DNA of 64,000 bases, from the NCBI GenBank assembly GCA_016987375.1, contig PJRA01000005.1, forward strand, positions 3,407,328-3,471,327, written 5' to 3'. Below are positions 34,008 through 45,048 of the stretch, piece by piece. Both the position numbers and the translations under genes were made by a program. The notes under the pieces were generated by a model. That model was not told the DNA's origin, did no database searches, and saw nothing but the letters and a program-made list of their open reading frames with translations. The number at the start of each line of letters is the position of its first letter. Within the stretch, counting starts at the first letter, position 1. Origin of the DNA: Brachionus koreanus. Its lineage: Eukaryota > Rotifera > Eurotatoria > Ploima > Brachionidae.

Positions 34008-34379
34008 TTATATATAAAAATCTATCTTTAGCAGATCATTTAATAAATAAAAAATATTATAGTAGTTTAGTCTTAATTCCATATTTAATTTGATTTGAGA
34101 AACAATAAATTTCACTGAATCAACTAGACCACGATTTTCCTCAATAAATAAATGATCAATTATTGCTAGAGAAGTCTTCGAACTATAATCCAAAACATCA
34201 ATATGAGTCTTTTTCTCCACATTATTAAGTTGTTTGCAAAAGGAGGTATTTTTCTGATCAAACTTTTCATAATTTCCGCGAAGGAAGGTCAAGATATTCC
34301 AGCACACTGAGCTGTTCTTTACTTGCTTTAAAAAGAATATCTTGTGTTTTGTGTATAGTTGTTCAATCTTCTCCAACTT
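34008..34379 (-). CDS. Orphan open frame of normal protein composition
   Basis: A 122-123-codon frame with no ATG at its beginning but an acceptor-like AAAG just upstream. Residues include SSVCWNILTFLRGN, a stretch with alternating charged and hydrophobic residues, and a final RLNYYNIFYLLNDLLK that loosely recalls the last helices of CTD-interaction (CID) domains. Its phase does not fit the donor at 37018, so it is not simply another exon of the surrounding gene. It could be a decayed gene fragment, an exon of an overlapping transcript, or chance. Confidence 0.3.
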   Translation of the reverse strand, partial: KLEKIEQLYTKHKIFFLKQVKNSSVCWNILTFLRGNYEKFDQKNTSFCKQLNNVEKKTHIDVLDYSSKTSLAIIDHLFIEENRGLVDSVKFIVSQIKLNMELRLNYYNIFYLLNDLLKIDFYI

Positions 34380-34855
34380 TAAGGTTTATAGTAATAAATA
34401 ATAAATATAATAAATGAAGATAAGCCAAACCCAATATCAGCAAAAAAACAAAAAAAAATCCACAGTGTCCAAGTAATGAAAATCAGTTATGTACTTAATA
34501 CAGTGAAAAAAAAGAGGCTTTTATTTCTAAACGTTATTCAAACAAAAAAAATAGTTCTTTTTTGTTATTTTTATCTTTTTTTTTAATATAAAATAAAATA
34601 GCCAAATATAAAAGTTGTCTTTTATTTTAAGGAGTGTTATGTTCACTAGTTTTAAAATATAGTTTGAGTTAAAAACTCTGGCAGTTTGGACTGGAACTTA
34701 GTCCTCCCTTTCAGTCAAATGTACTTAGTTCGTAAAGAAAATAAAATAAATTTTAAAGTTGAAAAATAATGATATAGCAATAAATGCTAACTAAATGTTT
34801 TTTTAGTTTTTTCTTTGATAAAAAAAGTCATTGATTCAATCATTACAAAAAAAAA

Positions 34856-34873
34856 ATATATATATATATATAT
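34856..34873. repeat. TA microsatellite
   Basis: About nine TA units following a poly-A run. Confidence 0.9.
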
Positions 34874-35183
34874 TTGAATTAACTAAACTGATTTTAAATC
34901 CAAAAAATACTGATGAAATTTATCAAATATTTAATTCTTGTATTGTACCATTTTTAACTAAAAATAAAAATTAAATTTTTGAATTAAAAGTATTCCATAT
35001 GCAAAAATAGCTTGATATAACGTTAATTTTTTTGCTTTTATTTATGATTTTCTTAATTAATCTTAATATAAATTAATATTTTTGTCTTAAAATTATTTAT
35101 TTTAATAACAAAGTAAGCTAAAATTAAAAATTTTTTCTATAAAGGAAACTCAAGGGAGTCAAATTGAGTGGAAATTAAAAAGT

Positions 35184-35220
35184 AATGACCCTTTGCTCCA
35201 CAAGGAGTGAATAAGGAAAA
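35184..35220 (+). mobile_element. SINE 3' tail, second copy
   Basis: TAATGACCCTTTGCTCCACAAGG and AATAAGGAAAAC match the tail of the SINE at 9457-9637 with few changes. The tRNA-like head is not recognisable upstream, so this is a 5'-truncated or decayed copy. Confidence 0.65.
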
Positions 35221-36068
35221 CAAAATAACATGTTAAGCTAACTTTAAACTTAGTTCAAAAATAATTTTTTTTATTATTTAGTACTTAAAGACACGAGAAA
35301 TTAAATTAAATTTTAAAAGATCTTATCTTTGTCAGCAATAATTGATTTTTAAATTATTATTTCTTTATTAAGATAATACAAGAATTTGAAATTTTTGAAC
35401 ATAAGTCCGATAAACTTCTTGAATGTTTTAGTTCTAAAATATTTTTTTAAATGATCTTTGTGTGTAATTTATAAATGGATTTAATCAGAAAATAAATTAT
35501 CTAAATTATATTTTTTATCTAATCGAAAAGATAAGAAGGAATTAGAAAAAGTATAAAGTTTAGCCACAAAATAGACTCCAACTTTGAAGAAATTGAATCT
35601 TTAAGAAAGATTGAGTAAATTAAAATTGTTATATTTAAAAACTAAAGAAGAATAATTGATCTATTTTAATTCTTTAAGAATATATATGGTCTACAAACTG
35701 TTAAATTAGTAATTGAAATCAGTTATGTTCACAGAAATATTTACACTTTTAGAGGCCATGCTAGGATGGTTACAGCAAACGAAATTAAAAATTGTCCATC
35801 ATGTTTCACAATAATTGTGAAAAAATTTCTCAGCTAAAACAAAATCACTAAGATTGATGGAATCTAATGAGACTATGACTCAAAGTTGAAATGTTTAACT
35901 AAAATATTACTTTAAATTTTACGGCTTATGTCGAATTTTTCGAGTCATGGTCATATTTTACAGCTATTACTACTAATTATATTAATTAACTGTCTAAATG
36001 TATCTGTTTTTATTTTGTGAAAAAATTTTATTTTTTAATAATGAATTTATTTTCGTGGTTGAAAATAA

Positions 36069-36995
36069 GGGATTGTGAATTTTAGAACAAAAACCAATCT
36101 TAAAATAAAAAAGCTTATTTTCTTTAGATCTAAAACTGGTTCTTTCAAATGTACCAGTTGAAACAAGACTTGTATCACAAAAATTAAGCGTTTTATTTTG
36201 TCTAACTCTTTTTTAATGTGTCAAAAAAAAGAGCAAAAGTTAGCTAATCTTCAAAATACAAACCATTATGCTCTAAAGTCTTTAGCCTTCTATCAGCGAT
36301 ATCTTCATTCACGGCTTTTGCAGCCGAGTCCATTTTTCAACTAAGTCATGGTTAGCAAAGTGCCGTCTTCAAAGAAAATGAGCAAGAAATCATGAAATTG
36401 AAATTGAGCGAGAAAGATGACAATCAGATAAAGATCTGGCTAATTTGCTGAATGAGGATGAAATTCCACCAGACACACAACATCACCTTTTTATCAAAGT
36501 GTCCTCTTTTCATGACTGATTGAGATTGATCCAACCATTGATTTTTTATCATAATTTCGAAAATAGATCTACTTTTCATCACAAATAATGATTTGTCTGA
36601 GCATTTTTTAAGCAATCTTATACCCTTTTTTGCTTTAAGCACATTTTCACTTCTTACTTGGCATATTTCACTTGTTAATGCTGTTGCTAATAGGCCATTT
36701 TTTTCTATAATGACCTATATATATAACAGTATCAAAATTTCAAAATTTGTGTCTAAAATTTTGATTTTATAAATTTTTTTATAATTAAATAATCATAGAG
36801 TTAGACACGTCATTTTAGATTGTGTAATGGAAAATTTTTTTAAATTTATATTGCAGAGATTTAGCCAAAATTAAATTTTGGTGATACAAGCTATAAATAT
36901 CAACTGATAGATTTGAAAGAACGAGTTTTAGGCCTAAAGAAAATAAGTTATATCAATTTAAAATTTTTGTTTTTGTTTTAAAAAATTCTGAAAAA
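36069..36995. mobile_element. Long-arm fold-back element, copy 3, interrupted by a mariner fragment
   Basis: The left arm (36069-36205) starts GATTGTGAATTTTAGAAC and contains TTATTTTCTTTAG, TAAAACTGGTTCTTTCAAAT and ACTTGTATCAC. The right arm (about 36850-36995) carries the complement of the same series. Between them lie unrelated sequence and a mariner piece (36424-36840). This looks like an element of the 27231-27574 family into which, or beside which, a mariner inserted. Confidence 0.68.
36424..36840 (-). pseudogene. mariner transposase fragment
   Basis: The minus-strand frame reads SVMKRGHFDKKVMLCVWWNF, matching the KKVMLCIWWD block between the first and second catalytic Asp of mariner transposases. 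The DEKW motif region is frameshifted (SLFVMKSRSIFEIM). The non-coding end (AACAGTATCAAAATTTC, AATAATCATAGAGTTAGACA) matches the mariner at 18132-19099. No terminal repeats are visible. Confidence 0.72.
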
Positions 36996-37018
36996 AATAG
37001 ACATCCAAATTTAATTAC

Positions 37019-38765
37019 CTTGATTGGTATTCTTGTTTACTTGCTTGAATGGCATTGACTGATTCACATTTTGTCTCTTCATCAAAGTACTCCTCGTCAA
37101 AAGAATCAAAATCATCGGCATCAAATTGTACTAAATTTTCATTTTGTTTTTGCAAGTCGAGCTCAATTTTCTGCTTGTCCAAAGCGTCTCCCATTATTTT
37201 GTCCAATGGCTCGATTGGAATAAAGCTCTCCGATTGAACTGGCTCGAATTCGTCCTCGTCAAACGAATCAAAATCGTTCGGATCAAACGAGCCAGTGATG
37301 CATTTGGGCTTGCGAAGCGAGCCACGACTCGAAACAGTGCGCACTGAATTCATCTTTTCCTCAACACTCAAATTAACATCCATTTCAAAAGTACGCGGTG
37401 GCTTCGCTGGTCTAAAATCAAAATCAATGTCAATCACTTGCTCCTTTTCCAATTTAATCTCGCCACTAATTACTCTTGGTTTAGAATTTTGATTGAATTT
37501 TTTACGCAAACACTCCTCATCTTTTTCGTTTAATTTAATCAATTTTTGCTTAAGGGTTTCAGTAGGCTCTGATTTTTTTAAATTAACAGGCAATGATGAA
37601 TTATTTTTTAAAAGTATGTTTCTGAGTATATCAGCTGAAGTCATGTAGCCAGGCACTACAACATGTCGTTGTCCTTCGTACTCGAGTCTAACCTCGTCGA
37701 CCGAGTCAGGTATGTCTTTGATTAGAAGGTTCTGTGAGGCGTACATGCTTTTGGAGCATGGAGTGATGCTTCGCTCGGTGGACAGAATTTTAAAGTCCGA
37801 TTTAAGAGTGCAATTGGTGCTGGAGCTGGTGTCCGAGAGCAGGCGGAGTTTCGGCGTGGACTCGGGCTCTTCGGGCGGAGGACTGAGCGGCAAGGGCGGT
37901 GGTGGCGCCTCGCACGGAGCAACGCCCAAGTCAACCAGTCGGTCACTTTGCATAAAATTTAAATTCTCATACAAAGGCTGTTGTTTTTTAATTGAGACCA
38001 ATGCTGACTCGTAGTTATTGAACAATTTTTTCCTGTTTGTAATTAGTTCAGTATTTTTTGTTTTTTCGGGCGATTCGAATATGTTTCTCATTTGACTGAC
38101 TATGCCTTGGCATGGTTGGTTGACTGAACTTGGAGCGCTGACACTCGAGCTCGATGAGGAGCGATTGGAAGAGCTCGTCGACAAATTGGATGAAGAGGAG
38201 GTCGAGCAGAAGGCCTCGAGCTCGCTTTTTATGTTCGACTCGGTGCTGGTTATTGAATTTTCGTTATTGAGAACCGAACGCGGTTTAACTTGAGGCACGG
38301 TCTCTTCGTTCAACTGGTTGCGAGGTTTGGTCAAAGGCTTGAAGGCCGACTGGCACTCGTGATTGATCTCGGGTCGGATCAATTTTCTAGGCTGATAATA
38401 TCTGCTCTCTAGAGATTTTCTCGGCGTAGCTTTTAAATGGATTGAGTAGTCAATTTTGGCATCATAGTCAACTTCTGGCATTGGACACGATGCAAACTCC
38501 AAACTAGGCACTTGTTTAGTGTTTTCTTTTTCCCTGTTATCTATGAATATGTCAATCATGTCTAATGTGGACGTAATTGAATCTCCGTTTAGATCGCTTG
38601 TTCTATTCAAGTGAGCTTTGCTTATTTGAATTTTGCCTTTAATGTGTCGAAGACTTGGATTTTCCGGTTCGTTTAAACCTATGGTTTGAACGCACGCGTC
38701 TGTTTGTATATGATATTTGAGTAAATCATTAATACTCTTGCTTCTTGAAATCAAACCCTCTGCTC
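37019..38765 (-). CDS. Unrecognised disordered scaffold-like protein, large upstream exon
   Basis: An internal exon of about 582 codons. The acceptor is TATCACTCTAG just before 38765; the donor is CAATCAAG before GTAATT at 37018. The frame has no ATG until about residue 66, so one or more upstream exons (not found) must exist. Visible features are long serine tracts, a proline stretch PPPPLPLSPPPEEP, a candidate SH3 ligand RPAKPPRTF, a somewhat hydrophobic segment VEGQRHVVVPGYMTSADILR-like near the middle, and a duplicated acidic motif (FDPNDFDSFDEDEF and FDADDFDSFDEEYF). Codons in the serine/proline part are far richer in G/C than the surroundings. Composition suggests a cytoplasmic scaffold, but I do not recognise the family. 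Confidence 0.75.
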
Positions 38766-39314
38766 CTAGAGTGATAAAAAAATTTTAATTCAGGTCAGTT
38801 TAGATAATTGTAATTTTTTCGTAGTTGTTGGCTATGGCATTTAGTAATAAGCAAAAATAATTATCTTTGTTCAGACTTTTCTTATCAATTTAATTGTTGA
38901 ATGATAAGTTTTTTTTTCTAACTTAATCCACCATGGCCTATATTTAATTTAAATTAAATTCAGCCATCAAAACAGATTCGGATTTTCAGCCCACGGTGTT
39001 GATGCAAAGATTTATTTTTAATAAATAGAAAAAAAAAATGAAAAATTTCATTTGGTTATTTATAGGCTTCATTTCATTCAATTTGAATTATCGTCATTCA
39101 AATATTTATATTCAATTAGGATTATCCTAATTTTATACTTTTTGTTTCTTTTTGAGTGATTTTTTATTACAAAATAGTGATAAATTTAGTTAAAAAATTT
39201 TATTATATTTAAATAGTCAATAGAAATTTTTTGATAAGAAACAATGTTTCAAAAAAATTGCATAAAGATAGAAAAAAAACATATTCAAAAAATAACAATA
39301 TGAAAATTCAAAAC

Positions 39315-39517
39315 TTTAAAAATTTGTTCTCCAGATGAAACAAAGTGTAACAACTATGATTTCACTTACTGTGAAAGTCTGCATAATCTGTGCAAATTAA
39401 TTATGATATATTTTCAATATAATTATATTGAGTGGAATTTTGCAAAATTTGCAGACTTCCGCAGTAGGTAAAACAATAGTTGTTACACTTTGTTTCATCT
39501 GGAGAACTAATTTTTAA
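39315..39517. mobile_element. MITE-like inverted repeat
   Basis: A near-palindrome of about 200 bp. Arms of about 75 bp share GTTCTCCAGATGAAACAAAG, TGTAACAACTAT, AAGTCTGCA and TTTGCAAA in inverted order, with TTAAAAATT at the outer edges. There is no coding capacity. Confidence 0.75.
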
Positions 39518-39839
39518 CAATTCCTAAAAAAAACATAAGATTTTTTATTTTTTGTGTTGAAAGTTTTGAATGAAATTTCATATATATTACTATTACTATT
39601 TAATATATACTTGACTTGACAGCGAATTTAAATTAGTTTTAAAATTGATGCTTAGTCAATGATTAAAGTCCGCATAATAACGGGATATGAAAAAAAAATA
39701 TGAATCAGCTTGAAATTGAAATAACACTTATACGACTCTATAAAAGTCATAAAATTAAAAATATTTTTTTAGCTTATCTTTTGTAGATTATGATAAAAAA
39801 AGAGTTATTGAAAAATTTTAAAAAATGACTAAAAAAATA

Positions 39840-40530
39840 TAGAACCTAATAGAGAACATGTGTATGAATTCTACATAGAAAATCGGCAGGAAAGAAAACT
39901 TTATACGCGTCTATTTCAGAAAAGATGTGCCGAAGAAGACTATGGTTTATGATACTATTATGAAAGGAGAAAAAAAGAGGTTCCAAACGGGTTGCTGGAA
40001 GTAGTCCTTTACTCAAATATCGCTCATTTTAAGCTTATGTTTGAGTGATAAATAACAGTGATAAATTTTCTCAAATCTAGGCCGGTAGACGCTTGGATTG
40101 CAACCAACCATGCATATCAAAATAAAACGATATAAGAATAAAAAATAAACTTAAAAATTTTGACGAGCAGGCTCGACAAATTCGCACAAGGTACTCGTAG
40201 CTTAGTTTCCAATAATTCGGTCATTGATGATAAGTTCTATTTCACTTTTTCGCGTAGCACCATAGGGAAATTTTATTTTATTGAAGTGACGTGCGTCAGT
40301 GTTCCACAGATATTAAATATTAAAAAAAGTAAAATTTGAAAAAAAAATTTTGTATGGACTACTAAAGGCTTCTCAGAAATCTTCTTCAGAGAAAGTCAGC
40401 TCGCAATTAGCCAACATATATCCTTAAATGAATGAATCAAAATACGATTGATACCTTTAATCAAACATCACTATCCAGAAGGAAGATACTTGTTCTCGTT
40501 ATCTAGATTTCCTTGATGAGCAAGACATCA
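39840..40530 (+). pseudogene. Tc/mariner-superfamily transposase remnant
   Basis: A plus-strand translation with several stops includes GFSEIFFRESQLAISQHISL, then RLIPLIKHHYPEGRYLFS and further scraps. This resembles the segment of Tc-like transposases that precedes the last catalytic Asp (GISxPFxRESxLAIN, LLPFIxxHHxDGxYxFWPDLA). The WPD motif itself is altered. It is distinct from the mariner family found elsewhere in this window. Confidence 0.55.
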
Positions 40531-43009
40531 ATTATTTTAAATAAAACTAAATTATTTCGATATTTTAAACAAAAAATTTCGAAAAAAATCCATTTATCAA
40601 AAGAAAAATACTTTATTAAGAAAACATGATTTAAATACTCTCTCCAGAACATTTTGTTATGAATTTTTCTACACCTATAAACAATTATATGGCAAATGTT
40701 GAGAATAATTTTAAATTGACAGATTTTAAAACATTTTTTTTACCTAAAAATAATTTAAATTAAAATGAAACTTGAAAAAATATAAATTAAATTTCTAGTT
40801 TTCTTAATTTAATGGTAACTAAATTTTTGACCAAAAAAAAACTTTAGTTTTTATGACAATTTAAATCAAATAATTCAAAACCAGTCTTAATTATTGACTA
40901 TTATATGGCTAAAATCCAATTTCATAAAAAAAATTTAATTTAATTATTTTAAAAATCAAATTTAACTATCTAGCTTAAAAACAATTTTTATTCTTAGATT
41001 TTTCTATATGTTTATAAAACAATATTTTTAAGGATAATTCTAATAATACATTTATTGAATTTTTTAATAAATTTTACCATTATGTTTAAAAGGATAAATA
41101 GAGACGGCTCGTCCCTTTTTTGCAGTGCCATATTTCTATAGAAATTTTTACTTATTTTTGTTATTTTGATGATTAATAATTAAAAAAAATGAAACTTACC
41201 TTTTTAATTAAATTACAGTGACAGCTACTATAAAAATTCAATAAAACAATTTAAATAAAATAAACAAAATCATAAAGGAGTTTGCTCACTATTCTTCTTA
41301 TTAATTTTCTTTTATTAGTATTTTAAAATTTAATGAATTAAATGGGATTTGAAATTATTTTGAAACAATATACTAAAATTTTAATTTGTTAATATAATTT
41401 TATCTTGAAAAAAAACACTTTAAACTAGTATATAATATTTCAATTGATTTGATTTTTTATAATATAATTCTTTTTAATTAGGCTCAATTTTTTATATGTT
41501 AATATAAAAGAAAAAAAAAAACAAAATAATTTAAATATTAACTTTTCAAAAAAATAAAAAAGATAAACCTTTTCAATTAGATGTAATTCTAAACCTTGAT
41601 AATTCCAAGTAATTTTAGACCATATTTTATTTTATTAAAGACTTTCAAATTAGTGGTCAATTATAAAAGTTTAATTAAAAAAAAAAGATAAATTGAACTA
41701 TTGCTATTTAAAAAAAAATAACAAATTAACTAACATAAATTTTTAAAACCAAAATTAACAAAAATATTTGAATAAAAGCCTATTTAGGCCTAATGGGCAT
41801 AAATTTTCTACTCTAAATTACTATGTGTCTCACATTTTATTTTATTACTAACCAAATGGGCATTTAACCTTTTAAACGAGATTGATATCATTTGTAAGAG
41901 GCAAAAAATTTATTCAAGTTTTTAGCTTAAATTCAATGGCCAACAAAATAAAATAGTAAATACTCTTTTCTGAAAAAAATAATTTAAAATCTTAAGCTAA
42001 TAAAATTATAAGTTTAAACGTATTTCTGTTGATATATTCCAAAAGCTTGACCCGAGAAATGGCTGAACTTCAAAAACAATCTAACAAACATAACTAAAAA
42101 TTTGAAAATTCGAACATATTTTGTAAGTTATGGATCAAATTATTTGCAAAATATTACACTCTTATTTTAAATTCATAACTAATAATGCAATATAATTTAT
42201 TTTTTAGATAAAATTAAATTTTCTCTATTCAAGCCCACTAAATCCATTTTATCAACAACAACAATTTAAATTAAAAATAGTTTCTGAGAGGTTTTTATCA
42301 AAACTTGTTGTTTTAAAAATAACAATTAACTTATTGAATCACTTGTATGACTTAATGTGGCGTTAAACAAAAAATTCCATTCTTTATTTAAAACAAATCC
42401 ATGAAAATGTCTAAAAATGATCTCAAAGAATCGTGTAATTAAAAAACAAAAAAAATTCAAAAGCTACTTAAAAGAAAAAGAATATTTTTTTCTTCAAATT
42501 TTCTAAAGATTTCTTAAAATCCTGAATTAAAAAATACAATAAATCATAAAATATGATTAATGAAAAAATAGCTTAATTTTTATTAAAACATTTTGACTTA
42601 TTTTTATTTCATCAATTTTGAATAAAAGTGTGAAAAATTATCAAAAGTTCATTAATATCAAAATTTCAAAATCAACTTTTGTTCCTTTTTCAATATCTTT
42701 AAACTTTTTTTCTTTTTTTTTTCTATCTTTTGAAGCATTTTTAATAAAATTACTGAATAATGTAGCATTTCACTAATTTGGAAGAAAAAATTTTTGATAA
42801 TTATCAATTGAGGAATTTTGTGGATTTAGTGAAATATCAATTAAATTAGCCTAATAAATTAAATTTATCTGAAATAAATTTTTTTTATTTTTTATATTAT
42901 TCTAAATTTTAAATTTTCTATTTATTTATAGATATTACAATGTGCTTGTTCATAAGTCAGATTTTAGGTTAACTAGATCTTTAAGATCTTTTTGTATGGA
43001 AATTTTTCA

Positions 43010-43355
43010 AACGAATGAGAGGTGACTTAATTCAAATGTTTAAAGTGAAAAAAAATATTGATCACGTCAAATGGCAATCTCCACTCACTTTTTCAAGTAG
43101 AAGTTCAAGAGGCCATCCATACAAAATTAAAAGAGAAATAATCAAAAATTGTGACCAAAGATACCACTTCTTCACAAATCGTGTAGTAAATGACTGGAAT
43201 AAATTGGGAGTGGATGCAGTGGAAGCTTAATCTAGCGATATTTTTAAAGCAAAAATAGACACAAACTTTCATTATAATTTTGCACATAATCTGTTGTCAG
43301 ATTTACGCATTTATGCGTTGCAATAAACCACTATACTATACTATACTACTACTAA
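43010..43355 (+). mobile_element. LINE 3' end (CR1/L2-like)
   Basis: The plus strand encodes MRGDLIQMFKVKKNIDHV and then RYHFFTNRVVNDWNKLGVD, the conserved tail of CR1/L2-type reverse-transcriptase proteins. A non-coding stretch follows, then a terminal tail CTATACTATACTATACTACTA repeated to about 43355. The element is 5'-truncated. It lies just beyond the 3' end of the MYND gene, on the opposite strand. Confidence 0.75.
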
Positions 43356-43546
43356 ACTATTTAGATTCAATTGAAAGATTATTAGGCCGAAATTTAAAAA
43401 AAAATTTTTTTTTATTCAATTATATTATAAATTTTTACTATTAAAAAAAAAAGGAAAAAATTCTTTTCTAAATGCACAATCATCCTACAAAAAAAATACT
43501 GTAAAATATTGTATTCAATTAGAAAAATTTATAAATTTAACTTTTA

Positions 43547-44827
43547 TTACTTAGAAATAATTATTTTTTGCAAAGTAATTAAAAAAAAATTACCTGTTTT
43601 TTGCCTAGGGTCTATATTATTTTTGCTAGAAAAACCTTTGAGTAGTATAAAAAATGCATTTGTCGAATGTACATTGTTCGGTTTGGTCGGATCGTCTTGT
43701 CTGAACACCAGCGAGCTAAATTGATTCGATTGACAAGAAACAATATTTGTCTGAAAAGCGTTTAATATATTAAAAGCCTTGTCCAGCTCGAGCCTATCGC
43801 TAAAAGTGAACAAACACGAATAACTGCTTGTGAGAATAATTTTAAGCTCGTCGGTCCAATCAGTGATTAATTTTTGCGGCGATTTGGTAAGACTAGGATC
43901 GAAAGCAACGACTAGATCGGGCTCGAGAAAACCGTCCGAATTATTGCACGCATATTTAATATAGTTCGAGTAGCTGCCTTGCCACGCGGATACAAATACG
44001 CCTCGCTTCGATCGCAACAAATCAAAGTCTTTTCTAAGCACTGGACTTTGAATAAATTTGGACCAGTCGATCAACTCGGTCTTGGCCATGTGATCAAAAT
44101 TTGCCGTATTCAAATAGCAATTTGTCGATATTAGAACAAATTCGATTGAATTAGTACAGTGCGGAAACATGTTTAAAATTTCGTAAAATTTTTTTTTTAC
44201 ACCAAATTCCAAGTCTTCTAAGTCTCCATTGATGAAATTGGCGACTAGATCGTCAAATAGTTCCAAAGGCGGATACAAAATGTGAATGCACAGAGGCTTC
44301 GAATCTGGAGAAATATTTAAACTCTTTAGACAAGAGCCGATGGTGATCGGGAAGCTCATTATTTGGGTAACTCTGGCCAAAATTCCGTCTAAAACATCGT
44401 TCAATTGAGGCTGTCTGCGATTCAAGACAAGGTTTTTGCTAGTGAATATTTCCTCATGTATTGTTTTGCTTAGTTGACGAATAGAGTCGACCAGATCGGA
44501 CCTTAGCTCGAACCAATCGGTCCATGTGGCCACTTGATTGTCGCCGATCCACGGCGAATTGCAGTAGACAGGACTCAGATCGATTGGTATCGATTCCATT
44601 ATTTGACAAAGAGCCGCCCATTCAAGCTCAGCGCATCTAGGCATGTGCTTTTCGATCCAGTCCAAATGCTGATGCTCCTGGCTGCAGTAGTAGATCATTT
44701 GACATCCGTAGCATCGTCCGAGCAGGTCCGGGTCTTGGTGGCCGCAATAGGCGCAAAATTTACGCGCCGAATCCAAGCACTCTGTTCTAGATCTAAGATT
44801 AAGCTCAATTTCCGACCACATTTTCAT
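43547..44827 (-). CDS. MYND zinc-finger protein, MSS51-like
   Basis: A single large exon of 426 codons starting ATG at 44827 (a second in-frame ATG lies two codons later). The MYND finger is at residues 24-64: FCAYCG, GRCYGCQMIYYCSQEH and WIEKHMPRC, the usual Cys/His ligands, with His in the CxxxH third pair. The C-terminal half carries the MSS51-type domain, with RGVFVSAWQGSYSNYIKYA and EPDLVVAFDPSL as its clearest blocks. Yeast MSS51 acts in mitochondrial COX1 expression; animal relatives have varied roles, so function is not assigned. The frame may end at 43547, or be spliced at CAG before GTAATT (43594/43593) to a short unseen last exon. The last ~16 residues are low-complexity, which makes splicing plausible. 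Confidence 0.87.
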   Translation of the reverse strand: MKMWSEIELNLRSRTECLDSARKFCAYCGHQDPDLLGRCYGCQMIYYCSQEHQHLDWIEKHMPRCAELEWAALCQIMESIPIDLSPVYCNSPWIGDNQVATWTDWFELRSDLVDSIRQLSKTIHEEIFTSKNLVLNRRQPQLNDVLDGILARVTQIMSFPITIGSCLKSLNISPDSKPLCIHILYPPLELFDDLVANFINGDLEDLEFGVKKKFYEILNMFPHCTNSIEFVLISTNCYLNTANFDHMAKTELIDWSKFIQSPVLRKDFDLLRSKRGVFVSAWQGSYSNYIKYACNNSDGFLEPDLVVAFDPSLTKSPQKLITDWTDELKIILTSSYSCLFTFSDRLELDKAFNILNAFQTNIVSCQSNQFSSLVFRQDDPTKPNNVHSTNAFFILLKGFSSKNNIDPRQKTGNFFLITLQKIIISK

Positions 44828-45020
44828 ATAAAAACCTTTTCATTTCTAAATAAGTAAAAAAAAAATTAATTGTTCAGTTTCAAAGAATAATTGAACGATG
44901 ACCACATATGAATGCAAGTAAATAATTTTTTTATTTCAAAAAAAAAAAATTTAATTAACCTAAATTTTAACAAAAAATTATTTTATTGTTATATTTGGTC
45001 CGAATGAACACCGTAAAATA

Positions 45021-45048
45021 CACTCACTCACTCACACACACATACACT
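45021..45048. repeat. CACT/CA microsatellite
   Basis: CACTCACTCACTCACACACA and flanking CA units. Confidence 0.85.

Larger units (their letters stand above)
33268..37018 (-). other. Putative 3.75-kb intron of the unrecognised minus-strand gene
   Basis: The donor is GTAATT (37018 leftward) and the acceptor TTTTAAAG. It contains a fold-back element with a mariner fragment inside (36069-36995), a SINE tail (35184-35220), a TA repeat (34856-34873), a poly-A tract near 33889 and an orphan open frame (34008-34379). Confidence 0.5.
38766..43546. other. Region between the unrecognised gene and the MYND gene
   Basis: This should hold the missing 5' exon(s) of the minus-strand gene at 37019-38765. 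One possible donor is at 41206 (AAAAAG before GTAAGT on the minus strand), but I cannot support an exon there. Recognisable contents are a MITE (39315-39517), a Tc/mariner-superfamily transposase remnant (39840-40530) and a LINE 3' end (43010-43355). The rest is AT-rich. Confidence 0.55.

Noticed and set aside
34008..37018. Orphan frame 34008-34379 as the next exon after 37019-38765
   Set aside because: The donor leaves two bases of a codon and the only acceptor-like site enters in phase 0, giving a frameshift; the acceptor before 33267 fits instead.
37712..38293. Plus-strand frames opposite the 37019-38765 exon
   Set aside because: Antisense shadows of a real coding exon with strong serine/proline codon bias.
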